From DASSJM01 sp036280655 (lineage in GTDB: Bacteria > Actinomycetota > UBA4738 > HRBIN12), in assembly GCA_036280655.1 (NCBI GenBank), contig DASUQI010000041.1, forward strand, positions 1 through 64,000: a stretch of 64,000 bases of DNA, in the 5' to 3' direction. The notes below the pieces were generated by a model that worked only from the letters and a program-made list of their open reading frames with translations, ran no database searches and had not been told where the DNA came from. The position numbers and the translations under genes were made by a program. Below are positions 8,638 through 17,401 of this stretch, one piece after another; position 1 is the stretch's first letter; each line of letters opens with the position of its first letter.

Positions 8638-9780
8638 ATGCGAGAGCTCGAGTCGTACCGAGCCGAGTTCCCGGTGGTCGAGCGCAAGGCGTACCTCATC
8701 AGCGCATCGCTCGGGCCGATCTCGAACCGGTCACGCGCGTATCTCGACGAGTACGTCGAAGCGTGGGCGTCCAAAGGCGCGCCCGACCATGTGTGGTTCG
8801 AGGACATCTTCCCGAGGATGCGGTCGCTGAAGTCGTCCTTTTCCGACCTGGCGGGCTGCGATATGGACGAGCTCGCGATCACGACCAACATCTCGGTCGC
8901 GATCTCCACGATCGCCTCCGCCCTCGACTTCGGCGAGCGCAACAAGGTCGTGATGTCCGAGCTCGACTTCCCCACCGACGGGCACGTGTGGCTCGCGCAG
9001 GAGAAGCGCGGTGTCGACATCGAGTGGCTGCGCTCCCCCGACGGCCTGACGATCCCGCTCGAGGAGTTCGACCGCGCGATCGACGAGCGGACCGCGGTCG
9101 TGATGGTGAACCGCGTCCTGTACCGGTCGAGCGCGATCGTCGACGCGAAGGAGGTGTGCCGGATCGCGCGCGAGCGCGGCGCGCTGTCGTTCGTGGACGA
9201 CTACCACGGGATCGGCATCGTGCCGCTCGACCTCCACGACCTCGGGTGCGATATCTACGCGGCCGGGTCGCTGAAGTGGCTCTGCGGCGGCCCCGGGCTC
9301 GTGTTCCTGTACGTCCGGCGCGACCTGATCCCGACGCTGGAGCCGCTCGTCACGGGCTGGTTCGCGCAGGCCGAACCCTTCTCGTTCGAGCTCGACCGCC
9401 TCGAGTACCACCCGACCGCGCGACGGTTCGAGCACGGGACGCCGCCGGCGCCCGTGTACTTCATCGCGCAGGGCGGGCTCGACGTGATCGCCGAGGTCAC
9501 GCCCAAACGGATCCGCGCCCGACAGGGCGAGCTGCAGGACCACCTGATCGCCCGGGCCGACGAGCTCGGCCTGCCGGTCCGGACGCCGCGCGAACGGAGC
9601 GCCCGGGGCGGCGTGGTGAACGTTGGCGTCGGCCCGGAGGCCGGGAAGATCTGCCACGCGCTGCTCGACCGCGACGTCTCCACGGACTACCGCGGCGACG
9701 GGCTGCGGATCAGCCCGCACTTCTTCAACACGGAGGCCGACATCGACCGCTGCTTCGAGGAACTGCGCACGCTCCTGTAG
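8638..9780 (+). CDS. Aminotransferase class V-fold PLP enzyme
   Basis: A 380-residue fold-type I PLP enzyme of the class V aminotransferase / kynureninase / isopenicillin-N-epimerase superfamily. The PLP Schiff-base lysine is K213 in AGSLKWLCGGPG, and the Asp that contacts the pyridine nitrogen is D187 in FVDDYHG. The C-terminal small domain ends in SPHFFNTEADID, as in this group. The substrate cannot be assigned: the K-x-L/G-GPG region resembles kynureninase and cysteine-lyase relatives, but no tryptophan-catabolic genes are nearby. The gene starts at ATG 8638, 42 nt after chrA. Confidence 0.8.
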   Translation: MRELESYRAEFPVVERKAYLISASLGPISNRSRAYLDEYVEAWASKGAPDHVWFEDIFPRMRSLKSSFSDLAGCDMDELAITTNISVAISTIASALDFGERNKVVMSELDFPTDGHVWLAQEKRGVDIEWLRSPDGLTIPLEEFDRAIDERTAVVMVNRVLYRSSAIVDAKEVCRIARERGALSFVDDYHGIGIVPLDLHDLGCDIYAAGSLKWLCGGPGLVFLYVRRDLIPTLEPLVTGWFAQAEPFSFELDRLEYHPTARRFEHGTPPAPVYFIAQGGLDVIAEVTPKRIRARQGELQDHLIARADELGLPVRTPRERSARGGVVNVGVGPEAGKICHALLDRDVSTDYRGDGLRISPHFFNTEADIDRCFEELRTLL

Positions 9781-9839
9781 CGTTGCGCGCCAGGCCTTGC
9801 GGGTAGCATGCGGCGTTCGGATCCGACAAGGAGCACGTG

Positions 9840-10580
9840 ATGTCCACCCAGGTCCTGAACGACCAGACGTTCACTCCCGCCCGCTCGCGCGAGCTCGCTC
9901 CCGAGGGTGCGAAGCCGATGACCTACGGCGCGGTGATCGTGCGGGCGCTGTTCCTCCTGATCCTCACGGCGATCGCGGCAACGGTCGGGTGGAACGTCGC
10001 GGGCGACGTCGGCCCCACGTCCGGGCTGTGGTTCTTCCTCGGCTACCTGCTGCTGATCGCGCTCACGTTCGCCGCCGTCGCCAACCCCCGGCTCGCGGCG
10101 ATCGCGGGCATCTTCTACGCGCTCCTGATGGGGGTGTGGATGGGATCGATCTCCAGGATCTACGACGCCTACTACGAGGGCATCGTGCTCCAGGCGATCC
10201 TGGCGTCGCTCGCCACGTTCGTCGCCTGCTTGCTGCTCTACGCGTTCCGCGTCGTCCGCGTCACCGGCCGGTTCGTCCGGATCCTCGTGATCGGCCTCGT
10301 CGGGATCCTGTTCCTGTACACGGCGGCGTTCCTCTTCAGCTTGTTCGGGATCGACCTCTACTTCTGGGCGAACCCCACGCCGGTCGGCATCGGCGTGAGC
10401 ATCCTGATCTGCGTGCTCGCAGCGATGAGCCTGATCGCCGACTTCGCCGTGATCGAGCGAGGCGTGCGGGGGGGCGCGCCGCGCGAGTGGTCGTGGTACT
10501 GCGCCTACGGGTTGCTCTCGAGCCTGGTGTGGCTGTACCTCGAGATCCTCCGGCTCCTCGCCCTTCTACGGCGAGGCTAG
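9840..10580 (+). CDS. Bax inhibitor-1 / YccA-family membrane protein
   Basis: A 246-residue membrane protein with about seven hydrophobic helices and motifs of the BI-1/YccA group, such as GIFYALLMGVWMGSIS and a C-terminal WYCAYGLLSSLVWLYLEILRL-like helix pair. In other organisms such proteins act as pH-sensitive Ca2+ leak channels or modulate membrane proteases; here the role is unknown. AAGGAG at 9828-9833 is 6 nt from the ATG at 9840 and only 3 nt from the GTG at 9837, so ATG is preferred. It lies 59 nt downstream of the aminotransferase gene and converges with the kinase gene at 10656. Confidence 0.85.
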   Translation: MSTQVLNDQTFTPARSRELAPEGAKPMTYGAVIVRALFLLILTAIAATVGWNVAGDVGPTSGLWFFLGYLLLIALTFAAVANPRLAAIAGIFYALLMGVWMGSISRIYDAYYEGIVLQAILASLATFVACLLLYAFRVVRVTGRFVRILVIGLVGILFLYTAAFLFSLFGIDLYFWANPTPVGIGVSILICVLAAMSLIADFAVIERGVRGGAPREWSWYCAYGLLSSLVWLYLEILRLLALLRRG

Positions 10581-10655
10581 CCTCCCCGACCGGCCGTCCG
10601 CCCCCGCACCAACGAGGTCGACATCGATCGTTGCGTCCGAGGGGTCTGCTCCGGG

Positions 10656-12611
10656 TCACTCGACCAGGAGCCACAGCGATCGGCGTTCCTCGTCCCACGC
10701 GATCGCCGCGAGCGGGGCGCCGAGATCGGTCGAGGAGACTGTGTTCGAGAGCGGATCGATCTGATACAACTCGCCGCCCCCGTCGGTCACCCAGACGAGC
10801 TCATTGAACTCGGTCGAACTCACGGAGATGTCGGTGGCGTCCTCGCCGACGCGTCGGACGATGGCACCACCTCCCGTCTCGCCGACCTGGGTCACCGTGC
10901 CGGCCAGCGCGTCGAGGACCCATACCTCTTCCCCACCCGCAGCGATGCCGTCGATGGTCCCACCGAGGACGATCGGCTCTCCGACCTCGCCCGTGCGCTC
11001 GTCGATCCGGACGACGGTGCCGGCGAGCCGGTCGGCGACCCAGACCGCGTCGTCGCTCACAGTGATCGCGTCGAGGCCCCCACCCAGCTCGAACGTCCGA
11101 CGGGTCTCGAGGGTGATCGGATCGATCTCGACGACCGTGCCGTCTGAGAACGACGCCCAGATAGCATCCCTGCTGGCCGCAACCCCGGTCGCTCCGCCGG
11201 TATCGGGGAATCCGAGCTGCCGCAGATGCTCATTGGTCGCGGGATCGATCCGCTCGATCGCCCCGAAGGTGCTCTCGGTCTCGCCGATCCCGCTCGTCAC
11301 CCACACGGTCCGGAACTCGGCGACGAGGTCGGGAACCGTGCCGATGAGTCCCCGGGCTCGATACGGGATCTCCTCCTCGAACTCGCTCCGCTGGGGATCG
11401 ACGTGCTTGACGAGATCCGAGGCCAGCACCCAGACGCCCCCGGCCCCGGCTGCCACCCGTGGGACGTAGAACGAGGTGGCCTCCCTCGGTGGGAACCGGA
11501 TCGGATCCCCCAGCGGCTCCCGCGTCGTGGGGTCGACCTCGGTCACGGAGTGCTCCGGGAGTGCGATCGCGTTGGGCGAGGGTCGCCCGGCCGGGCCCGT
11601 CCCCGGATCGGACCGGGTGGCGAGGAGCAGCGCGACGATCCCGATGACCGCCGCCAGGCCGATGGCGCCCGCGACGACCCGTCCACGCCGCGCCCTGGAC
11701 GGGACGGCTCCGGCGGTGATCGCCGGGATCTCGCCGACGGCCGCTCGTGCCGCGCTCGCGAGTGCTCCCGCGGTCGGGTATCGATCGTCCGAGCGCTTGG
11801 CCATCGCGCGTGCGACCACCGGATCCAGGGCGGCGGACAGGTCCGGCCGGACCGACGTCACCGAGGGCGGCGGTTCCAAGAGGTGCGCATGCATGACCGC
11901 GGCGTCGCTCTCGCGTCGGAACGGCGGTGTGCCCGACAAGCACTCGTACAGAACGCAGCCGAGTGAGTACACGTCCGTGGCCGCGTCGAGCCGCCGACTT
12001 TCGAACTGCTCGGGCGCCGCGTAGTCGATGGTCCCGACGAACTGACCCGTCCCAGTGATGCCGGAGTCGCTCGCAGCGCGCTTGGTGAGGCCGAAATCCG
12101 ACAGGTAGACGTGGTCGATGCCTTGACTACCGCGTTCTGCGAGCAGGACGTTGCCGGGCTTCACGTCGCGGTGGACCAGGCCCTTCCGGTGTGCGGCGTC
12201 GAGCGCATCGGCCGCCTGCTCGACGATGGTGACCGCCCGCGCCGTTTCCAGCGGACCCTGTTCGCGGATCAGCGTGCGGAGGTCGGTTCCCTCCACGTAC
12301 CGCATCGCGATGAACAGCAGCCCATCGGCCTCGTCCGCCTCGTAGATCGGGACGACGTTCGGGTGATCGAGGGAAGCCGCCATCCGTGACTCGCGGACGA
12401 ACCGCTCACGGAAGCTCATGTCGTCCGCGAACGCCGGCGCGAGCACCTTCACCGCCACCTTCCGTTCGAGCCTCACGTGCTCCGCCAGGTAGACGACGCT
12501 CATGCCGCCCCGCCCGAGGATCCGCTCGATCCGGTAGCCGGCGAACTCGGTTCCGGGCCGGAGGTCCGGCCGGATCGAAGGAAGGCGTGTGGGTGGGTCG
12601 CTCGGATCCAT
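10656..12611 (-). CDS. Receptor-type Ser/Thr protein kinase with extracytoplasmic beta-propeller
   Basis: A 651-residue PknB-type kinase. The kinase domain (about 23-295) has the Gly-rich loop GRGGMS (33-38), ATP lysine K55, E74, catalytic loop HRDVKPGN (D149) and DFG (172-174). A single transmembrane helix at about 311-331 leads to an outside segment made of repeats with the pattern VWVxD...VxxID, typical of NHL/YncE-like propellers that probably sense a ligand. The kinase core is nearly identical in many stretches to that of the SARP-kinase fusion at 13774-17274, so the two are paralogues from a local duplication. The start is ATG 12611; longer in-frame extension runs antisense through the oxidoreductase gene. 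It is separated from the sulfite-oxidase-like gene by 56 nt, same strand. Confidence 0.92.
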   Translation of the reverse strand: MDPSDPPTRLPSIRPDLRPGTEFAGYRIERILGRGGMSVVYLAEHVRLERKVAVKVLAPAFADDMSFRERFVRESRMAASLDHPNVVPIYEADEADGLLFIAMRYVEGTDLRTLIREQGPLETARAVTIVEQAADALDAAHRKGLVHRDVKPGNVLLAERGSQGIDHVYLSDFGLTKRAASDSGITGTGQFVGTIDYAAPEQFESRRLDAATDVYSLGCVLYECLSGTPPFRRESDAAVMHAHLLEPPPSVTSVRPDLSAALDPVVARAMAKRSDDRYPTAGALASAARAAVGEIPAITAGAVPSRARRGRVVAGAIGLAAVIGIVALLLATRSDPGTGPAGRPSPNAIALPEHSVTEVDPTTREPLGDPIRFPPREATSFYVPRVAAGAGGVWVLASDLVKHVDPQRSEFEEEIPYRARGLIGTVPDLVAEFRTVWVTSGIGETESTFGAIERIDPATNEHLRQLGFPDTGGATGVAASRDAIWASFSDGTVVEIDPITLETRRTFELGGGLDAITVSDDAVWVADRLAGTVVRIDERTGEVGEPIVLGGTIDGIAAGGEEVWVLDALAGTVTQVGETGGGAIVRRVGEDATDISVSSTEFNELVWVTDGGGELYQIDPLSNTVSSTDLGAPLAAIAWDEERRSLWLLVE

Positions 12612-12667
12612 CGCGCGAACGGTACGACAGCCCTCCGGCGTAGGGAAGGTGCTTGCCCACAGGCCGG

Positions 12668-13777
12668 CTACCCGGCAGGAGCCCGCACCTCGACGGGGAT
12701 GACTTGCACGACGTTGTTCGCGAACCCGTGGTAGTTCCACGGCTGTTCGAGCGGCTGCGTGTTCCCATCGGCGTCGGTCGCGCGGCAGGACAGCTCGACT
12801 GCACCCGGCTCCGACGCGTCCCACTCGAATGTGAACGGCGCCCAGGCGAACTGCGACGCGGATTCGCCGAGCGTCGCGTCGGTCCACGTCCCGCAGCCGT
12901 CGGTGCTGACCTCGACCCGCTCGATCGGCGCCCACCCGGACCACGCGCGACCGCGCAACAGGTGGCGACCTGGTTCGACGAAGCGCCGGCGCGTCAGGAA
13001 GTCCGGGATCCCCGGCGGGATGATCAGGGACCGCGGGTGGATGCGCGTGACCGGCTCGCCGGCGTCGTCGGGTTCTTGCCGGAACCGGTAGACCGTCTGT
13101 TGGAACCCCTCGAACGGCTCCTGCACCGCGGTGATGCGCGTGAGCCACTTCACGCTCGCCATGCCGTACCAGCCCGGGACGAGCAGCCGGAGCGGGAACC
13201 CGTGCTGCGGCGGGAGCGGCGCGCCGTTCATCTCGTACGCGAGCAGCACCTCGTCGCGCATCGCCTCGGCGATCGTGAGGCTGCGCTCGTAGTCGTGCTC
13301 GACCTCGCCCTGGATCCCCCGGTCGGCGGCGGCGAACACGAGTTCGACGGCCTCGTCCTCGATCCCGGCCTCCTCGAGCAACGGACGGAGCGGCGTTCCG
13401 GTCCACGCGGCGGTGCCGATCGCCTCGGTGAGCCACGGCTGCGAGATCGGCCGCGGCGAGAGCCGCGCGCGGCCGTTCCCCGCGCACTCCAAGGTGATCG
13501 GCAGCGTCACCCGCGACCGGGACCGGAGGTCGGCCATCGAGAGCTCGACCGGGTTCCGAACCAGGCCGCCGATCGAGAGCGACCACGTCGACTCGTCGGC
13601 CTCGGGCACGTCGAAGTGGATCAGTAGGTAGTGCATCCCCGGGGGCGTGAGGTCGTGTCGGAGTCCCTCGAGGTGCATCCCGTGATTGCGGAGCGCGAGC
13701 TGGAGCTCCTCGACCGTGACCTCGTCCGAGGCCGAGATACCGGCGGGGAGCTCGGCACTCGTGATCTCGTCGTTCAT
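12668..13777 (-). CDS. Sulfite oxidase-like molybdopterin oxidoreductase
   Basis: A 369-residue member of the sulfite oxidase family (molybdopterin-binding domain, then Mo-co dimerisation domain). The Mo-ligating cysteine is C98 in ITLECAGNGR. Further family features are HGFPLRLLVPGWYG and the C-terminal beta domain with AWSGWAPIERVEVS. There is no heme domain and no Tat or Sec signal, so I predict a cytoplasmic enzyme using an unknown acceptor. The ATG at 13777 overlaps the upstream SARP-kinase stop by four bases (ATGA), so the two are translationally coupled; a second kinase follows 56 nt downstream. The substrate may be sulfite or another oxyanion or S-oxide; no cytochrome partner or moco-synthesis gene is in the window. 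Confidence 0.88.
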   Translation of the reverse strand: MNDEITSAELPAGISASDEVTVEELQLALRNHGMHLEGLRHDLTPPGMHYLLIHFDVPEADESTWSLSIGGLVRNPVELSMADLRSRSRVTLPITLECAGNGRARLSPRPISQPWLTEAIGTAAWTGTPLRPLLEEAGIEDEAVELVFAAADRGIQGEVEHDYERSLTIAEAMRDEVLLAYEMNGAPLPPQHGFPLRLLVPGWYGMASVKWLTRITAVQEPFEGFQQTVYRFRQEPDDAGEPVTRIHPRSLIIPPGIPDFLTRRRFVEPGRHLLRGRAWSGWAPIERVEVSTDGCGTWTDATLGESASQFAWAPFTFEWDASEPGAVELSCRATDADGNTQPLEQPWNYHGFANNVVQVIPVEVRAPAG

Positions 13778-16700
13778 CCGACCTCCGGGCGCCAGGACGG
13801 CTCGGCGCCCGGGCCGACCCAGAACGTCTCGGTGCCGTCGGCCCGGATCAGGTAGACCTGCGTGAGGCCCGAGGCCGACGCGAAGCGGTGGGGGGTCGAG
13901 GCCACGATCCATGCGCCATCGGGGGACCAGTCGACCACGAGGCGGCCGTCCTCCGGGGGATCCTCCATGAAGACCTGCTCGCCCGATCCATCGGGCCGGG
14001 CCGTGATCAGCGACGTGTCCTGGTGCAGCAGGATGCGTCGGCCGTCGGGCGTCCATCCGAGGAAGACCACGGGCTCGTCCCGCAATCGAGTGAAATCGCT
14101 GCCATCGGCCGCGATGCGGTACGCCGCCGGGATCCCCTCCGTGAACAGCGTGAAGCCGATCTCGTCCCCGTCCGGGGACCAGAGCGGGAGGTCGACATTC
14201 TCGTTGGTCCGTTCGAACAGCTCCGTCAGCCGGGATCCGTCGGGTGCGACGGTCGCGAGCCCCGCGCGGAAGTCGGTAACGGCTCCGTCGTCGAACGCGA
14301 ACAGGATGCGCTCGCCGTCCGGCGACCAGGCGGGCGCGAATTCGTCGCCGGGCAGGTCCGTGATCCGCTCGACTTCGGACCCGTCCGCGTTCATCACGTA
14401 CAGATCGAAGCCCTGCTCGCCCTGACCGGCACCGGCGAACACGATGCGCGAGCCGTCGGGCGACCAGTCGGGCCACGTATTGGGGCTGGTTCCGGCATCC
14501 TCGGCCCTCAGGACCCCTTGCCCACCGGCGGTCATCACCTCGACGTTCGCGTCCTGCTCGATCGCGATCACCCCCTCCGGTGCGCGGGTCCAGGGTCCGC
14601 CCCCGAGCCCCTGCGGCCCGGCACATCTGCCACCCCGCACGCGCTCGAACGTGATCTCATCCCCTCGGCTGAACCACTCGAACACGGCCGGCCGACGGTC
14701 TCCGCCGCCTCCGAGGTCCCGAGGGAACGTGCAGTACCCCTGCTCGGGAGCGAAGACGACCGCGTTCGGCTTCTGGAGGAGGACGGACCCCTCCTCGGCA
14801 GGGTCATCCGGCGCATCCGCGAAGACCTTGACGTAGAGGTCACCGTCGATGTGCATCGCGCAATCGAAGCCCCGTTCCCCCGCGCATCCTCCCGCAGGGG
14901 AGAAGAGGTAGCTCCCCTCGCCGAGGGATCGGCTCGCTCCAGCCGGTCGATCCTTCCCCGCCGGCGCATCACCCGCTCCCGGCACGATCGGTCCGGAGGA
15001 GGTGACCCACCACTCGTAGAGGCTGAGGTCCCCGAGGTCGTTCCTCAGCGCGTGCGCGTAGATCGATGCGTTGTCGTCGGTCCACTCGATGTGCGACTGG
15101 TCCGACTCGTTCCCCGAACCGAACAGGCCAGGCTGGCGGCTCCGCTCGATCGTGTAGCAGAGGACCCGACCGGACGGCTCGTCGTCCACCGTGTAGGGGC
15201 CCACCGCGAGCGGCTCGGTCGCACAGTCCCCCTCTTGAGCTCGCGTGTTGTTGACGTTCACCTGCAACGCCTCGTTCATCTCGTCGCGGGTCTGGAAGAT
15301 CTGGTACAGCACCTCGAGGTCCTCGGTCCGGCAGACCAGCGAGGCCCGTTCACCGTGGAGCGGCTCCGCGCGGTCGAGCGGAAGACACTCCTGCGCGACC
15401 TCGCCGGGGATGTAGGTGAGGAGCAGTTCCTCTTCCGCCGTGAGCGCCCGCTCCACCGTTCGGAAGGTCGGAGGCACCGTCGGGCTCGGCGACGCGGACG
15501 GGAGGGTCGGCGAGCCATCGGCCTCGGGCAGCGGCTGGTCGCCCTGGAACAGCGACGCCACGAGGATCCCGACGACGAGCGCGACGCTCGCGGCGATCGC
15601 CGGCAGGAGGCGACGGACGAGCGTTCGCTTCTGGGGGCCACCGGCGGGTCCGGCCCCGAGCCCGAGTGCCTGCGAGGCCTCTCGGGCCAGCACCCCCGCG
15701 CTCTCGTATCGATCCGCGGGCGCTTTCGCCATCGCCGTCGCGACCACCCTGTCGATCTCGCGCGGCAGTGCCGGCTCGATCGCGGTGACCGCCGGAGGTG
15801 GCTCCTGGAGGTGCGCGTACATCAGCGCCGCGTCGTTGTCCGACTGGAACGGCGGGCGACCCGTCAGGCATTCGAACAGGACGCACCCGAGCGAGTACAC
15901 GTCGGTGCGCGCGTCGGGATTGCCGCCCTGGAACTGCTCGGGTGCCGCGTAGTCCAGCGTCCCGACGAACTGGCCGGTCCCGGTGACGCCGGAGTCGCTC
16001 GCCGAGCGCTTCGTGAGGCCGAAGTCCGACAGGTATACGTGCTCCGAGTCGTCCTCGCTCCTCGCCCGCGCCAACAGGACGTTGCCGGGCTTCACGTCGC
16101 GGTGGACGAGCCCCTGCTCGTGTGCGGCGTCGAGCGCGGCCGCCGCCTGGCGGACGATCGCGATCGCGCGTGCCGGCTCGAGCGCGCCGCCCTCGTGCAG
16201 CAGCGTCCGCAGGTCGCTCCCCTCCACGTAGCGCATCGCGATGAACAGGTCGCTGCCCGACCCCCCCGCCTCGTAGATCGGGATCACGTTCGGGTGGTCG
16301 AGCGACGCGGCGAGCCTCGACTCGCGGATGAAGCGATCGCGGAAGCGGTCGTCCTCGGCGAGCTGCGGCGCGAGCACCTTCAGCGCGACCTTGCGCTGGA
16401 GCCATTCGTGCTCGGCGAGGTAGACGACGCTCATCCCGCCCCGGCCGAGCGTCCGTTCGATCCGGTAGCTCGCGAACTCGGTCCCCGGCGGCAGGTCGAT
16501 CCGGCTCGGGCGCACCGAACCCGGACCCGACTCGGGGTGTCCGAGCGCCGGGTCGCGTCGGAGGATCTGCTCGTGGAGCCGCTGCAGCTGCTCCGAAGGA
16601 TCCGTCCCGAGCTCGGTCGACAGGACCCCGCGGGCGCGCTCGTACGTCGACAACGCCTCGGCCTGCCGGCCCGAGTGGTAGAGGGCGAGCATCAGGTTCG

Positions 16701-17274
16701 CCCACATCCGCTCGCGGAGCGGGTAGCGGGACGTGAGCGCCTCGAGCTCGGACACGACCGTCGAGTGATCGCCGGCCGCGATCTCGGCCGCGATCCGGTG
16801 CTCCATCGCGGAGATGTGCAGCTCCTCGAGGCGGGCGGCCTCACCGCGCAGCGACGGCTCGTCGGCCAGGTCGGCGAGGGGCGCCCCCCGCCACAGGGTC
16901 AGTGCGTCCGAGAACCGCGCCGCCGCGGCCACCGGGTCGGCCGACGCGAGCGACTTCGCCTCTCGCACGATCGCCTCGAAGCGAGCGGCGTCGATCTCGT
17001 CCTCGGAGGCGTTCAGCACGTAGGCGCCGTTCGAACCCCCAACGCGCGGCTCGCCAAGGAGCTTCCGGAGCCGGTAGACGTAGGTCTGCAGCGTGTTCCG
17101 CGCCGTGTCCGGGGGCTCGTCTCCCCAGAGGCCATCGATCAGCCGGTCGGCATGGACCGGATGGTTCGCCCGCAGGATCAGGTGCGCGAGGACGGCACGC
17201 TGCTTCGGGCCGCCGAGCGGGATCTTCCCCTCGTCGGTCACGACCTCGATCGGGCCCAGGATCCGGAACTCCAT
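13774..17274 (-). CDS. SARP/BTAD regulator – Ser/Thr kinase – TM – PD40 propeller fusion
   Basis: An 1166-residue multidomain protein. Residues 1-95 form an OmpR/SARP-type winged helix (MEFRILGPIEV at the start, TLQTYVYRLRKLLG). Residues about 98-245 are a bacterial transcriptional activation (BTAD) domain. A PknB-type kinase covers about 268-535, with GRGGMS (277-282), K299, E318, HRD (391-393) and DFG (417-419), so it looks catalytically complete. One TM helix lies at about 552-576. Outside follow a Ser/Pro linker, a Cys-containing region, and about six PD40/TolB blades (WSPDGxRIxF repeats, from about 930 to the end). A DNA-binding head on a membrane receptor kinase is unusual. The stop overlaps the sulfite-oxidase start (ATGA). 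The divergent upstream region holds an 11-bp direct repeat, fitting SARP autoregulation. Confidence 0.93.
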   Translation of the reverse strand: MEFRILGPIEVVTDEGKIPLGGPKQRAVLAHLILRANHPVHADRLIDGLWGDEPPDTARNTLQTYVYRLRKLLGEPRVGGSNGAYVLNASEDEIDAARFEAIVREAKSLASADPVAAAARFSDALTLWRGAPLADLADEPSLRGEAARLEELHISAMEHRIAAEIAAGDHSTVVSELEALTSRYPLRERMWANLMLALYHSGRQAEALSTYERARGVLSTELGTDPSEQLQRLHEQILRRDPALGHPESGPGSVRPSRIDLPPGTEFASYRIERTLGRGGMSVVYLAEHEWLQRKVALKVLAPQLAEDDRFRDRFIRESRLAASLDHPNVIPIYEAGGSGSDLFIAMRYVEGSDLRTLLHEGGALEPARAIAIVRQAAAALDAAHEQGLVHRDVKPGNVLLARARSEDDSEHVYLSDFGLTKRSASDSGVTGTGQFVGTLDYAAPEQFQGGNPDARTDVYSLGCVLFECLTGRPPFQSDNDAALMYAHLQEPPPAVTAIEPALPREIDRVVATAMAKAPADRYESAGVLAREASQALGLGAGPAGGPQKRTLVRRLLPAIAASVALVVGILVASLFQGDQPLPEADGSPTLPSASPSPTVPPTFRTVERALTAEEELLLTYIPGEVAQECLPLDRAEPLHGERASLVCRTEDLEVLYQIFQTRDEMNEALQVNVNNTRAQEGDCATEPLAVGPYTVDDEPSGRVLCYTIERSRQPGLFGSGNESDQSHIEWTDDNASIYAHALRNDLGDLSLYEWWVTSSGPIVPGAGDAPAGKDRPAGASRSLGEGSYLFSPAGGCAGERGFDCAMHIDGDLYVKVFADAPDDPAEEGSVLLQKPNAVVFAPEQGYCTFPRDLGGGGDRRPAVFEWFSRGDEITFERVRGGRCAGPQGLGGGPWTRAPEGVIAIEQDANVEVMTAGGQGVLRAEDAGTSPNTWPDWSPDGSRIVFAGAGQGEQGFDLYVMNADGSEVERITDLPGDEFAPAWSPDGERILFAFDDGAVTDFRAGLATVAPDGSRLTELFERTNENVDLPLWSPDGDEIGFTLFTEGIPAAYRIAADGSDFTRLRDEPVVFLGWTPDGRRILLHQDTSLITARPDGSGEQVFMEDPPEDGRLVVDWSPDGAWIVASTPHRFASASGLTQVYLIRADGTETFWVGPGAEPSWRPEVG

Positions 17275-17324
17275 CGCGGGTGGACCCTACGACGGCCCCC
17301 ACGGCAAGGGAAGGCACATCGCTC

Positions 17325-17340
17325 GGTGACCTGCGTCACA
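17325..17340 (-). promoter_or_regulatory. CRP/FNR-like palindrome upstream of the SARP-kinase gene
   Basis: Read on the minus strand the 16 bases are TGTGA-CGCAGG-TCACC, matching the Crp consensus TGTGA-N6-TCACA at nine of ten half-site bases. It lies about 50-65 bp upstream of the SARP-kinase start codon (17274) and about 60 bp upstream of the divergent zincin gene. No Crp-family gene is in the window, but a class III nucleotide cyclase is encoded at 30359-31564. Confidence 0.4.
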
Positions 17341-17362
17341 TTCCAGTGGACTTCCAGCGGAC
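17341..17362. repeat. Tandem 11-bp direct repeat, candidate SARP-binding site
   Basis: TTCCAGTGGAC (17341-17351) is followed immediately by TTCCAGCGGAC (17352-17362), one mismatch in 11. SARP activators are known to bind direct heptamer repeats with 11-bp periodicity next to the -35/-10 region. The repeat lies 67-88 bp upstream of the start of the gene encoding this window's only SARP domain. Autoregulation is inference. Confidence 0.45.
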
Positions 17363-17401
17363 TGCGGCGGTCGTGCGAGCGCCGAGCCCGAGTGTGCGGC
17401 C

